From the NCBI RefSeq assembly GCF_022288725.1, contig NZ_JAKNTA010000005.1:581158-645157 (forward strand): 64,000 bases of DNA, in the 5' to 3' direction. Numbering within the stretch: position 1 is the stretch's first letter; every line of letters starts with the position of its first letter. The notes under the pieces are model-generated. The model worked only from the letters and a program-made list of their open reading frames with translations, did not search any database and was not told the DNA's origin. Made by a program: the position numbers and the translations under genes. The stretch is from Kitasatospora sp. A2-31 (GTDB lineage Bacteria; Actinomycetota; Actinomycetes; Streptomycetales; Streptomycetaceae). This document shows positions 7,883 to 15,707 of this stretch, one piece after another.

Positions 7883-9169
7883 TCACACCGCGACGCCGTC
7901 GTCCTCCGTCGTCGCCACCGGCCGGGCCGGCGGACGCTCGGGGCCGGCCGGGGCGGCCGGCACGACCAGCCCGGTGTCGTCCTTCGGCGGAGCGGCGACC
8001 GCCCGCCACCAGAGCCGCAGCGCAGGCGGGTCTGCGGGCTCGAAGGGCTTGCCGGGGCGGGGCACCGCCAGCCGCGCGCCCAGCGCCTGGGCCGCGGCGA
8101 CGACCCGCTCGGCGGGCTCCTCCCACGGGTGCGGCGCCAGGTTGAAGGTGCACCAGTGGATCGGCAGCAGGAGCTCCCCGCCGAGGTCCAGGTGCGCCCG
8201 GACGCCCTCCTCGGGCGTCATGTGCACCTCGGGCCAGTAGTCGCAGTAGGCGCCGACCTGCATCATCGTCGCGTCGAACGGACCGAGCCGGCGGCCGATC
8301 TCGGCGAAGCCCGGGAAGTAGCCGGTGTCGCCGCTGTGGAAGAGCCGGTGCCCGCGGCCCGCCACCACCCAGGAGGCCCAGAGGAACAGCGCGCTGGTGC
8401 GCGGGCCGCGGCTGCAGTAGTGCCGGGCCGGGGTGGCGGTGAGGGTCAGTCCGGCCACCTCGGCCGACTCCCACCAGTCCAGCTCGACGATCCGCCCGGC
8501 GGGGACGCCCCAGTGCTCGAGGTGCGCGCCGACGCCGAGCGGGACGGCGAAGACCGCGCCGGTGCCCGTGAGCGCGCGGATGGTCGCCATGTCGAGGTGG
8601 TCGTAGTGGTCGTGCGAGACGACCACCACGTCCACCGGGCCGAGTTCGCCGAGCGGCAGCGGCACCGGGTGGAGCCGCTTGGGTCCGGTCCAGGCGAACG
8701 GCGAGCAGCGCTCGCCCCAGACCGGGTCGAACAGCACCCGGCGGCCGTCGAGCTCGGCCAGCACGGTGGCGTGGCCGAGCCAGGTCAGCCGCAGGCCGGA
8801 GGCGGCCGGCGCGGCCAGGTCGACCGGGAGCAGCCGGTGCAGCGGCACGGCGGCCGCCGGCGTTCGGCGGGTCTTGTCGGCGGCCAGCTGGGCTCGGGTG
8901 ATCTCCAGCGGCGTGCGCTCGTAGACCAGCCGGCGGGTGGGGAGGGGGTTGCGGAAGGCCCCGTCGGCGAACTGCGGTGAGCGGTGGATCCGGGCGAGCC
9001 GTTCGCCACGGGGCTCGGCGCCGAAGGCGTCGGTGCGGATCCGGTGCCAGGCCGCCCGGGGGAGTCCGGCCAGGCCCGGTCCGGTCCGGTCCGGGGAGGG
9101 CGCGGACGCCGGGGCGGGCGGCGAGGTCAGACCGGCGACGCGGGAGTACCACGGAGCGGAGCGGGGCAC
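7883..9169 (-). CDS. MBL-fold metallo-hydrolase (NAPE-PLD/UlaG-like)
   Basis: A 428-aa cytoplasmic hydrolase with the metallo-beta-lactamase metal motif VVVSHDHYDHLDMATI (HxHxDH), then TPARHYCSRG, LFHSGDTGYFPGF and LLPIHWCTFNLA, the remaining metal ligands. This pattern is typical of NAPE-PLD-like or phosphodiesterase members of the superfamily; the substrate cannot be read from sequence. The GTG at 9169 is preferred over the GTG at 9175 because the latter overlaps the Shine-Dalgarno GGAG, whereas 9169 lies 6 nt past it. About 40 residues at each end are low-complexity Pro/Ala. It is a single-gene unit facing the SWIM pair. Confidence 0.85.
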   Translation of the reverse strand: MPRSAPWYSRVAGLTSPPAPASAPSPDRTGPGLAGLPRAAWHRIRTDAFGAEPRGERLARIHRSPQFADGAFRNPLPTRRLVYERTPLEITRAQLAADKTRRTPAAAVPLHRLLPVDLAAPAASGLRLTWLGHATVLAELDGRRVLFDPVWGERCSPFAWTGPKRLHPVPLPLGELGPVDVVVVSHDHYDHLDMATIRALTGTGAVFAVPLGVGAHLEHWGVPAGRIVELDWWESAEVAGLTLTATPARHYCSRGPRTSALFLWASWVVAGRGHRLFHSGDTGYFPGFAEIGRRLGPFDATMMQVGAYCDYWPEVHMTPEEGVRAHLDLGGELLLPIHWCTFNLAPHPWEEPAERVVAAAQALGARLAVPRPGKPFEPADPPALRLWWRAVAAPPKDDTGLVVPAAPAGPERPPARPVATTEDDGVAV

Positions 9170-9243
9170 GGGCACCTCCAGGGACGGTTACGGCTACCGG
9201 ACACGCCGGGGCGCGTACCCAGGACGGCGAGGCCGCTGCGGTA

Positions 9244-9260
9244 CGACAACCATCTTGTCG
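9244..9260. promoter_or_regulatory. inverted repeat CGACAA-N5-TTGTCG
   Basis: A perfect 6-bp inverted repeat with a 5-nt spacer in the 253-bp gap between the MBL gene start and the maoC stop. It lies 75 bp upstream of the MBL start, so it could be an operator for that gene. No regulator is adjacent. Confidence 0.3.
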
Positions 9261-9428
9261 GAGGTTACTCGTCGTGGGCCGTCCGGACCTGGTGGGCGGC
9301 CCGCTGCGGGCCGTTCGGCGTACCGGCGGGCCGCTCCGGGCGGGGGGACGCCGGCCGGGGGGATTCGGACGCCGGCCGGGGCGGGCCCGAACGGCGACCG
9401 GCCCGCTCCGGAGGGGTGGCCGGAGGCC

Positions 9429-9881
9429 TCAGGCGTAGAAGCGGGTGATCGCCTCGGCGACGCAGTGCGGCTTGGCGCTCTCCGCGCTGGTGATGGTGAA
9501 GCGGACCACCACCTGGACGCCGCCGGACACCTCGGTGGCCGACACCAGCTCCGCGGTGGCCCGGATCGCCGTGCCGACCGGCAGCGGCGCGGGGAAGCGC
9601 ACCTTGTCGGAGCCGTAGTTGAGCGCCATCCGCACGCCCTCGACGCCGTAGCACTCCTTGGCCAGCACCGGGATCATCGACAGCGTCAGGTAACCGTGCG
9701 CGATGGTCGAGCCGAACTGGCTCTCCTTCGCCCGCTCGGGGTCGACGTGGATCCACTGGTGGTCCCCGGTGGCCTCGGCGAACAGGTCGATCCGGGACTG
9801 GTCGACGGTGTGCCACTTGCTGGTGCCCAGCTCGGTGCCGACGGCGGCGGTGAGGTCGGCGAGGGACGCGAAGATCGTCAC
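9429..9881 (-). CDS. MaoC family dehydratase (R-specific enoyl-CoA hydratase-like)
   Basis: A 150-aa single hotdog-fold protein. The hydratase-2 motif is clear: FAEATGDHQWIHVDPERA, with the Asp/His pair that hydrates trans-2-enoyl-CoA, then STIAHGYLTLSMIPVL and LNYGSDKVRFPAPLPVGT. This is the NodN/MaoC subgroup common in actinobacteria. The GTG at 9881 follows AGGAGC by 7 nt. It is preceded by a good promoter and overlapping palindrome (9919-9949), so it appears independently regulated rather than a passenger of the PPOX gene upstream. The physiological substrate is unknown; fatty-acid or polyketide enoyl-CoA is likely. Confidence 0.9.
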   Translation of the reverse strand: MTIFASLADLTAAVGTELGTSKWHTVDQSRIDLFAEATGDHQWIHVDPERAKESQFGSTIAHGYLTLSMIPVLAKECYGVEGVRMALNYGSDKVRFPAPLPVGTAIRATAELVSATEVSGGVQVVVRFTITSAESAKPHCVAEAITRFYA

Positions 9882-9918
9882 GAAGCGCTCCTGGTGGCAG
9901 GTGGGGTGCGGACTCGGC

Positions 9919-9949
9919 AGAGTATGCCTACTCTCCGGTCACCTGTCAG
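9919..9949 (-). promoter_or_regulatory. promoter of the MaoC gene with palindrome over the -10
   Basis: Read on the minus strand: CTGACA (9944-9949), a 17-bp spacer, CATACT (9921-9926). This matches the vegetative consensus well, about 40 bp before the GTG. A perfect inverted repeat AGAGTA-N4-TACTCT (9919-9934) covers the -10 hexamer, as a repressor operator would. Confidence 0.55.
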
Positions 9950-10000
9950 GAGCCGGGCGGCACGCGGGGGGAACGGGCCCGGCCGTCCCCGGGGCGCGGG

Positions 10001-10044
10001 CGGGCGGTCAGGAGCGCGTCACCGGGCGGTCAGGAGCGCGTCAC
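10001..10044. repeat. perfect 22-bp tandem duplication across a stop codon
   Basis: Two identical adjacent 22-bp units (10001-10022 and 10023-10044). The second carries the stop codon and last four codons of the PPOX gene; the first is a silent copy just downstream. This is a recent slippage duplication, visible because it is exact. Confidence 0.95.
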
Positions 10045-10461
10045 CGTGCGGCCGGCGGGCAGCAGGCGGCGGCCGGTGACCAGCTCCGGCACCAGGGCGA
10101 CGAACAGCGGGTCCGGGTCCCCGACCCACGGCCGCAGGCCGGAGCGCAGCGCCCGGCGGATCTGCTCCGGGTCGCGCAGCAGGTCCGCCCGCCCGTGCAC
10201 CAGCACGCTCCAGCCGGTGCGGGTGACCGGGTCCAGCCGGTCCGCCTGGAAGGCGACGACCGTGCCGTCCAACCCGCGCGCGGTGGCGCTGTCCCGGCGC
10301 ACGGCCAGCAACAGGCGCCCGTCCGGTGCGAGGTCGAAGGAGAGCGGCAGGACCGCGGGCAGCGCGTGCTCGGTGTACACCACGCGCCCGACGGGCACGG
10401 TGCTGAGCAGCCGCAGGCACTCGGCCTCGCTCAGGGTCTCCACACGGTCGTCACGGTCCAT
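10030..10461 (-). CDS. pyridoxamine 5'-phosphate oxidase (PPOX) family, flavin/deazaflavin-binding
   Basis: A 143-aa split beta-barrel protein: MDRDDRVETLSEAECLRLL, then VGRVVYTEHALPAVLPLSF, RDSATARGLDGTVVAFQAD and TGWSVLVHGRADLL are the usual FMN/F420-binding blocks of the small actinobacterial PPOX-like group. These proteins are mostly uncharacterised oxidoreductases or flavin-binding stress proteins. The ATG at 10461 is preferred over an upstream in-frame ATG (10506) because GGAGG lies 12 nt before it and conservation begins here. Its 3' end carries the tandem duplication. Confidence 0.85.
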   Translation of the reverse strand: MDRDDRVETLSEAECLRLLSTVPVGRVVYTEHALPAVLPLSFDLAPDGRLLLAVRRDSATARGLDGTVVAFQADRLDPVTRTGWSVLVHGRADLLRDPEQIRRALRSGLRPWVGDPDPLFVALVPELVTGRRLLPAGRTVTRS

Positions 10462-10739
10462 GGGTCCGATCGTCCTCCGCCCCGACGGCGGGTCGATAGG
10501 GCCCATGGTCCCGGAGCATCCGGGTCGGGAGCCCCTCGTCCGGCCGGGGAGGCGGCCCCCGGGGCGGTAGCTTGTCCGGCGGTGGCCGGTGCTGCTCCGC
10601 GGCGGTGGAACGTGCCGGGGGCACGGCCGGCCGGCCGGGCCGCGGTTCGCGCGGACGAGCCCCGGCCGGCGGTCGCGGCGAGGCGGCGAGACGGAGCGGT
10701 GGGCGGTCCCGGAGACGGCGGGCCGGCGAGGAGGGGGCG

Positions 10740-11603
10740 ATGCGGGTGGTCAGCGGGGTCGATCTGGTGGTGATCGGGGCGGACGGCGGGCCCGACCGCG
10801 GCTTCGGCGGTTCGGCCCGGGCGGCCGAGGGTGCCCGGCTGCTCGCCGAGGTGCTGCCCGGCATGTGCTTCGACGCCGGCTCGGCGGGCTGCCGGGTCAC
10901 CGCGGTGGACCCGGCCGCGGACGCCAACACCATGCTCACCGCGGTGCGCGAGGCGGCCTCCCGGCCGGGCCGCTGGTTGGTGGTCTGCCTGGTCGGCCAG
11001 CTGGTCGCCGACCCGCGCGGCCGGCGGCTGGCCCTGGTCACCGGCGGCTCCACCGCCGACAACGCCTACCGTCGCGGCCTGGCCTGGGACTGGGTGGTCA
11101 GCGCGATGGTCCACGGCGACCAGGAGGAGGCGCTGTTGCTGGTCGACGCCGTCGCCGACCGGGACACCTGGGCGGCGCTCGAGCGCGGCGGCGGCGAGGA
11201 CGGCGCGGGCGAGCTGCTCAGCTACCCGCGCGTCCCGCTCTGGGGCCGGGTCGGCCGCTTCACCACCGGTAGACGGGGCCGGGACGCCGTCCTGCCCGGT
11301 GCCGAGGGATCGTTCAGCCACGCGCTCACCACCGTCCTGCGGCACGGCCTCCCGGGCGCCCCCGCGGCGGTCTCCCCGCTCGACCTCCAGCCGGCCGTGG
11401 CGGCCCAGCTCGACGGTGGGCCGGACGCCGCACCGGGTGCCGGTGCGCCGGGCGCACGCCTGCTCGTACCGCCGCAGGGCGGGCGCCTGCTGATGCGCAA
11501 TCGGGCCGCCGTTCGGGGCGCATTGGCCGGATTGTCGCTTTCCGAAGAACTGTTGGCCGTCCTGTGGCGCGAAAGTGCCCCGACGGATCCGCCTTCCACG
11601 TAA
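10740..11603 (+). CDS. caspase-like fold pseudo-enzyme, upstream flank of the Tad locus
   Basis: A 287-aa soluble protein; the ATG is 5 nt after GGAGGGG. The sequence follows a caspase/metacaspase plan: a first strand (VDLVVIGADGG), a helix with KHA-like spacing, WLVVCLVGQLVADPRG where active enzymes have the catalytic GHG, then EALLLVDAVADRDTW where the catalytic Cys of the DxC motif should be. Both residues are absent (Gln and Val). The block GLAWDWVVSAM matches GLAWQSIAGEL in the protein at 25197-27416, and I regard the two as paralogues. The last 60 residues have unusually AT-rich codons. The role is inferred to be structural or sensing; the fold call is by eye. Confidence 0.55.
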   Translation: MRVVSGVDLVVIGADGGPDRGFGGSARAAEGARLLAEVLPGMCFDAGSAGCRVTAVDPAADANTMLTAVREAASRPGRWLVVCLVGQLVADPRGRRLALVTGGSTADNAYRRGLAWDWVVSAMVHGDQEEALLLVDAVADRDTWAALERGGGEDGAGELLSYPRVPLWGRVGRFTTGRRGRDAVLPGAEGSFSHALTTVLRHGLPGAPAAVSPLDLQPAVAAQLDGGPDAAPGAGAPGARLLVPPQGGRLLMRNRAAVRGALAGLSLSEELLAVLWRESAPTDPPST

Positions 11604-11740
11604 GGTCAGGGGGCTCGGGGTGTTGCCGTGCAGGGGCGGGATGGCGAAGAATCGATGCTCTCGCGGCACACCAGCGGGACGGCGGAAATCTTCTGGCGAC
11701 CACGGACCACCTACGGGGTCGGTCGCGACGAGGTGGGGCG

Positions 11741-12364
11741 ATGTGGCGGCACTTGAATCTGGTGCGCACTGGGACGGTAGGGGGCGCCGGGCTGGTTTCG
11801 GTGTTGCTCCTGAGTGCCTGTGCGGGCGGTGGTGACGCCGGTTCGGTCGATCGCCTCGGGACGACTGCGCCCACTGTTGCGGGAGTTGCACCGCTAACTC
11901 CTTCGGGTGGTTCCGCAAACGACCGGATCGCGCCGACCGACGGACCCGAAGGGGCGGCCGGCCGACTGGTGCTGAGGACGTATCAGGACTGGTGGCAGAC
12001 GCAGGTCGAGGTCTTCGGCCGAACGGATTCGGACGGTTCCCGACTGGAGGCCTTCTCCTCCGGGAAGGCGTTGAGCGGATCGCTCGTCAATCTGCGCCAG
12101 CTGCACGACGCCAAACTGGTAATGACGGGAAGCCCGGGCAATTCCCCCGTGCTGAAGAGCGTGGACCTCAAAGCCGATCCGCAGACGGCCGTGATCGAGG
12201 ACTGCCTGGACGTCTCGGGGTGGCATCAGGCGGATGCGGCGACGCGCGCGGTAAAGGATCCGCCGAAGCGGCTCACCCGCTACATCGCGACCGTTTCCGT
12301 ACGGAAGTACCAGGCGCGTTGGCTGGTAACCGAGTTCAAGCAGGAGGTGGACCGAACATGCTGA
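11741..12364 (+). CDS. secreted lipoprotein, first gene of the Tad locus
   Basis: A 207-aa protein with a lipoprotein signal peptide: a positively charged start, hydrophobic VGGAGLVSVLLLSAC and lipobox LSAC (Cys at about residue 28). The mature part has YQDWWQTQVEVFGRTD and a C-terminal YQARWLVTEFKQEV, with no family I recognise. About a third of the codons in the first 80 end in A or T, far above the neighbours, which suggests different ancestry or relaxed selection. The ATG follows GAGGTGGGG. Its stop lies inside the next gene (7-bp overlap), implying coupled translation. Likely anchored outside the membrane beside the pilus machine (inference). Confidence 0.75.
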   Translation: MWRHLNLVRTGTVGGAGLVSVLLLSACAGGGDAGSVDRLGTTAPTVAGVAPLTPSGGSANDRIAPTDGPEGAAGRLVLRTYQDWWQTQVEVFGRTDSDGSRLEAFSSGKALSGSLVNLRQLHDAKLVMTGSPGNSPVLKSVDLKADPQTAVIEDCLDVSGWHQADAATRAVKDPPKRLTRYIATVSVRKYQARWLVTEFKQEVDRTC

Positions 12365-13302
12365 AACCGGTACGGCGAATCCCGGTCCCGGCGCTGTTGT
12401 TCGCCGGATTGCTGCTTTCCCCCGGGGGCACGGCGTCGGCGGACGAACCTCCCGCCGGGGGCGGGGGCGACGTCACGCAGTGTGCGGTGAACGTGATCTG
12501 CACCGGCGTCCACACCCCCGGCAGCACGCCCGGCCCCGGTGGCGGCGGCACGGGCGGCGGGGGCGGTGGCGGCGGCGACCAGGTGTGCCAGTGGAACGGC
12601 GTGCCGATGGCCTGCCACGACCCCGTCAAAGGCTGGTTCAGCAGCACCAACGGCTGCTACTACCGCACCACCAGCCCGCAGCCCGCCGCGGACGACCCGG
12701 TCTGGGCCGGGCACAAGCCGTCCGAGGGGGCGGTCTACGACGTCACCTGCGCCTACAGCGACGGCACCTTCGGCGCACCGCAGCCGACGTTCTTCGCCCA
12801 GGCGCCCGTCGCGCCGCCGATGAACCCGGGCACGAAGGCCCAGGAGATCTGGGACTCCCTCACCTTCCCCTACCCCGAGCCGGGTGTCGCGCCCGAGGGC
12901 ACGTCCGTGGTCGGCGTCCCGGTCTGGTTCTGGCTGAAGAACGCGACCACGCTGAATCCGGTCACGGTGACGGAGGGCGCGATCAGCGTGACCGTCACCC
13001 CGAAGCTGGAGTCGGTGGAGTGGGACCTCGGCGACGGGGGTCCGGCGGTCGTCTGCGAGGGGCCGAACGCCGGCGGGACGCCGTACGAGGCCAGGTACGG
13101 CGCGGCGAAGTCGCCGACCTGCGGCCACGTGTTCACCGCCGGCTCGGGCGGCAAGCGGGGCGGCACCTTCACCGGGACGGTCACCACGCGGTGGCGCGGC
13201 TACGTGACCGTGACCGGGAGCAACCAGAAGGTCGACCCCAAGCAGATGTCGCTCTCCACCGACCTGAAGCTCAGAGTGGGCGAGGTGCAGGTCCTCAACT
13301 GA
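12358..13302 (+). CDS. secreted Gly-rich protein of the Tad locus
   Basis: A 314-aa exported protein. The signal peptide is PVPALLFAGLLLSPGGTASA (cleavage near residue 29), followed by a Gly/Pro spacer of about 45 residues (including a run of eight Gly) and a folded domain with paired cysteines (TQCAVNVIC, DQVCQWNGVPMAC, NGCYY, VTCAYSD) suggesting disulfides outside the cell. The second half is beta-rich (PVTVTEGAISVTVTPKLE, TTRWRGYVTVTGSN). Homologues next to Streptomyces Tad loci are, as I recall, often mislabelled ATP/GTP-binding; I see no P-loop. It overlaps the lipoprotein gene and probably contributes to the extracellular part of the pilus apparatus (inference). Confidence 0.7.
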   Translation: MLKPVRRIPVPALLFAGLLLSPGGTASADEPPAGGGGDVTQCAVNVICTGVHTPGSTPGPGGGGTGGGGGGGGDQVCQWNGVPMACHDPVKGWFSSTNGCYYRTTSPQPAADDPVWAGHKPSEGAVYDVTCAYSDGTFGAPQPTFFAQAPVAPPMNPGTKAQEIWDSLTFPYPEPGVAPEGTSVVGVPVWFWLKNATTLNPVTVTEGAISVTVTPKLESVEWDLGDGGPAVVCEGPNAGGTPYEARYGAAKSPTCGHVFTAGSGGKRGGTFTGTVTTRWRGYVTVTGSNQKVDPKQMSLSTDLKLRVGEVQVLN

Positions 13303-13402
13303 CCGGCGGGCGGCGGGGGGAACCGCGCCCGAGCCCGGTACAGCACGTCCGCAACGTCCGTAGGCAGCGAGATCCGCACGACGCAGGAGAGGTCGGAACC
13401 CG

Positions 13403-14227
13403 GTGGAGAACCGTACATTCGCGACGCCGGGGGCCGGCACGTCCGGGACTGCGGCGGCGGTGCTGCCCGAGCAGGGCCGCGCGACGCCGCACGCCCCGAG
13501 CCGGACGCTGCGCGCCCGGCGGAGGCGGCCGGCCGTACTGGCGATGGCGGTCGCGCTGATCGCCGCGGGCGGGCTCGGCGGCGCGGTGCTCTACAACAGC
13601 ACCGGGCAGCGGGTCGCCGTGCTGGCCCTGGCTCATGACGTGCCGTACGGGCAGGTGCTGACCGACGCGGACCTGGTGGTGGCACGGATCGCGAGCGACC
13701 CGGCGCTGAAGCCGCTGGACGCGGCGGACCGGAGCAAGGCGGTCGGGATGCGGGCCGCCACCGACCTCAAGCGCGGCGAGATGCTGACCAAGGCGCACCT
13801 GGCGCAGTCGCTGAGCGTCCAGCCGGGCCAGCTGATCGTGGGCGTCTCGGCCAAGCGCACCCAGCTGCCGGCGACCAGGCTGCAGCCCGGAGTGGCGATC
13901 GTCGTGGTCTACACCCCGGACACCGGGAGGCCGGAGTCGCTCTCGGCGGTGGTGATCACGGTCGGCCGGGTGGACACCGACGGCAGCCAGGTGGTCGACG
14001 TGGCGGTGCCGTCGGCCGACGCCGCCAAGCTGGCCGCCTGGGTGGCCAGTCAGCGGATCCAGGTGGTGCTGGCGCCGCGCGGCGCGGCGACCGGAGCTCC
14101 CTCGGGAGCGCCAGCGGGCTCCCCGTCCGCCGCCGCGTCCGGCGCGGCACCGGGCGCGGCGTCCGGGGCGCCAGCAGCGCCGGGCGGTTCCACGGCGGCC
14201 GCGCCGTCCGGGGCGGGTGGGGGCTGA
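13403..14227 (+). CDS. SAF-domain protein, CpaB/RcpC-like pilus assembly factor
   Basis: A 274-aa protein starting at GTG 13403 after AGGAGAGG. The order is a disordered basic N-terminus, one membrane span (LAMAVALIAAGGLGGAVLY, about residues 46-64), a SAF domain (about 70-135: VLALAHDVPYGQVLTDADLV and VGMRAATDLKRGEMLTKAHL), a beta domain (RTQLPATRLQPGVAIVVVY) and an Ala/Gly/Ser/Pro tail. In diderms CpaB/RcpC works with the secretin; here there is no outer membrane, so it is presumably a wall-spanning spacer or sugar-binding factor. The next gene starts 1 bp after its stop. Confidence 0.85.
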   Translation: MENRTFATPGAGTSGTAAAVLPEQGRATPHAPSRTLRARRRRPAVLAMAVALIAAGGLGGAVLYNSTGQRVAVLALAHDVPYGQVLTDADLVVARIASDPALKPLDAADRSKAVGMRAATDLKRGEMLTKAHLAQSLSVQPGQLIVGVSAKRTQLPATRLQPGVAIVVVYTPDTGRPESLSAVVITVGRVDTDGSQVVDVAVPSADAAKLAAWVASQRIQVVLAPRGAATGAPSGAPAGSPSAAASGAAPGAASGAPAAPGGSTAAAPSGAGGG

Positions 14228-14228
14228 G

Positions 14229-15707
14229 ATGGCGGTGATCGCGGTGGCCGGCGGGCCCGGCGCGCCGGGCGCCACCACGGCGGCGCTGGCGCTGCTGCTG
14301 GCCTGGCCGCTCCAGCCCGGGCGCCGGATCCTGCTGGTCGAGTGCGACCCGGACGGCGGTGCGGTGCTGGCCGGCGCCCTGGAGGGGCGGGTCGAGGCGG
14401 TCTACGGGCTGCGCAACCTCGCCGTCGCCGACCGGCGCGGCCTGCTCGCCCAGACGCTCTGGGAGCAGCTGATCGACCTCTCCCCGGACGGGAACGCCGA
14501 GCGGCTGCTGCTGCCCGGCCTGACCGACCCGGCCCAGGCGCCCGGGCTCGCCTACACGTGGGAGCCGCTGATGGAGGTTCTGCACGGGCTGGAGCCGCAG
14601 GGCTACGACGTGATCCTCGACCTCGGGCGCTCCGGCGCCACGGGGGCCAGCGCCGTCCTCGCCCGCCGGGCGGACGCGGTGGCGGTGACCGTGCGCACCA
14701 CCCTGCGCGGCCTGAGCGCGGCCCGGCCGCGGCTGTCCGCACTCGCCGAGGACCTGGCCGCCGCGGGCACCGGAGCCGACGCGCTCGGCCTGCTGCTGGT
14801 CGCCGAAGGGCCCTACTCGGGGGCGGAGGTGTCGCGCGAGTTCGGGCTGCCGGTGATCGGCCTGCTGCCGCACGCGGTGCGCACCGCACGGATCCTCTCC
14901 GACGGCGGGGACACCACCGACCGGCGGTTCATCCGCTCCGAGCTGATGCGGACCGCCCGGTCGGCGGCCGACGAGGTGCAGCTGCTGGTGCGCCGCCGCC
15001 GGCAGCGGCTGGCGCCGACGGCGGCGCCCGCGCAGCTGCCCGCCGCACCCGCACCCGGTCCGGGGGCCCAGCCGCTCGCCTACGCGCCGCCGCAGCCGGC
15101 CCCTGCCTCACCGCAGCCCGCCCCGCGCTACGGGCAGGTGCCGCAGCCGGCCGCGCCGGTGATCACCACCGGTCCGGTGGCGCCGCTCGCCGGGCTGGCG
15201 CCGCAGCCGGCCGCGCCGGCGCCGTTCCCGGCGCCCGGGCGGCCGCAGGAACCGCAGCAGCCCTACGGGCAGGGGGCGCCGTACGGGCAGGAAGTGCCGC
15301 CGACGTACGCGGCGCAGCCCACGCACCCGGCGCAGCCCACGCACCCGGCGCAGCCCACGCACCCGGTGCAGCCGGCCCCCGCGGCGCCCTGGCCCCAGCC
15401 GGCGCCGGAGGCCGGCCCGGATGCGGCCCAGCAGCACGCGCAGCCGTACGCGCCCCTGTACGGGCAGCCGTACGCGCCCCCGTACGGGCAGCAGTTCGAC
15501 CCGCAGCCCGCGCAACAGCCCGCGCAGCAGCCCGGCCCGCAGCCCGAGGTCCCGCAGGACGGCCCTGCCCGGGGGAGCGACCCGCTGTCGGGCGGCCGCC
15601 CCTACGGCCGGGTGCAGCCCGAGCAGTACCGCCAGGACCAGCCGCCGTCCGCCCACGGGCCGCGGCAGTCGCCCACCGCACCCGGGGAGGTGCTCCGTGC
15701 GCGGTAG
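14229..15707 (+). CDS. CpaE/TadZ-like ParA-family protein with lysine-less P-loop
   Basis: A 492-aa cytoplasmic protein. Residues 1-250 are a MinD/ParA fold: VAVAGGPGAPGATTAALAL in place of the deviant Walker A, LLVECDPDGG (switch I-like Asp), YDVILDLGRSGATG (Walker B region) and VIGLLPHAVRTARI. Both signature lysines of the deviant Walker motif are Ala here, so ATP hydrolysis is doubtful. Residues 260-490 are a Gln/Pro/Ala-rich tail with short repeats (QPTHPA, PYGQ). CpaE/TadZ proteins localise the Tad machine to one site in the cell. The ATG at 14229 is preferred over an upstream GTG because the latter overlaps the preceding gene. Confidence 0.85.
   Translation: MAVIAVAGGPGAPGATTAALALLLAWPLQPGRRILLVECDPDGGAVLAGALEGRVEAVYGLRNLAVADRRGLLAQTLWEQLIDLSPDGNAERLLLPGLTDPAQAPGLAYTWEPLMEVLHGLEPQGYDVILDLGRSGATGASAVLARRADAVAVTVRTTLRGLSAARPRLSALAEDLAAAGTGADALGLLLVAEGPYSGAEVSREFGLPVIGLLPHAVRTARILSDGGDTTDRRFIRSELMRTARSAADEVQLLVRRRRQRLAPTAAPAQLPAAPAPGPGAQPLAYAPPQPAPASPQPAPRYGQVPQPAAPVITTGPVAPLAGLAPQPAAPAPFPAPGRPQEPQQPYGQGAPYGQEVPPTYAAQPTHPAQPTHPAQPTHPVQPAPAAPWPQPAPEAGPDAAQQHAQPYAPLYGQPYAPPYGQQFDPQPAQQPAQQPGPQPEVPQDGPARGSDPLSGGRPYGRVQPEQYRQDQPPSAHGPRQSPTAPGEVLRAR
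15315..15368 (+). repeat. three 18-bp tandem repeats in the cpaE-like tail
   Basis: Three in-phase copies of an 18-bp unit coding QPTHPA; the third ends QPTHPV. It is in-frame, so copy-number change would alter tail length without a frameshift. Confidence 0.9.

Noticed and set aside
9274..9438. 54-codon + strand frame with GTG after GGAGG
   Set aside because: The product is almost only Arg/Gly/Pro, it overlaps the end of the maoC gene, and the frame has no codon-bias support.
15315..15368. CRISPR-like repeat array
   Set aside because: The 18-bp units are directly adjacent without spacers and code QPTHPA in frame inside the cpaE-like gene.
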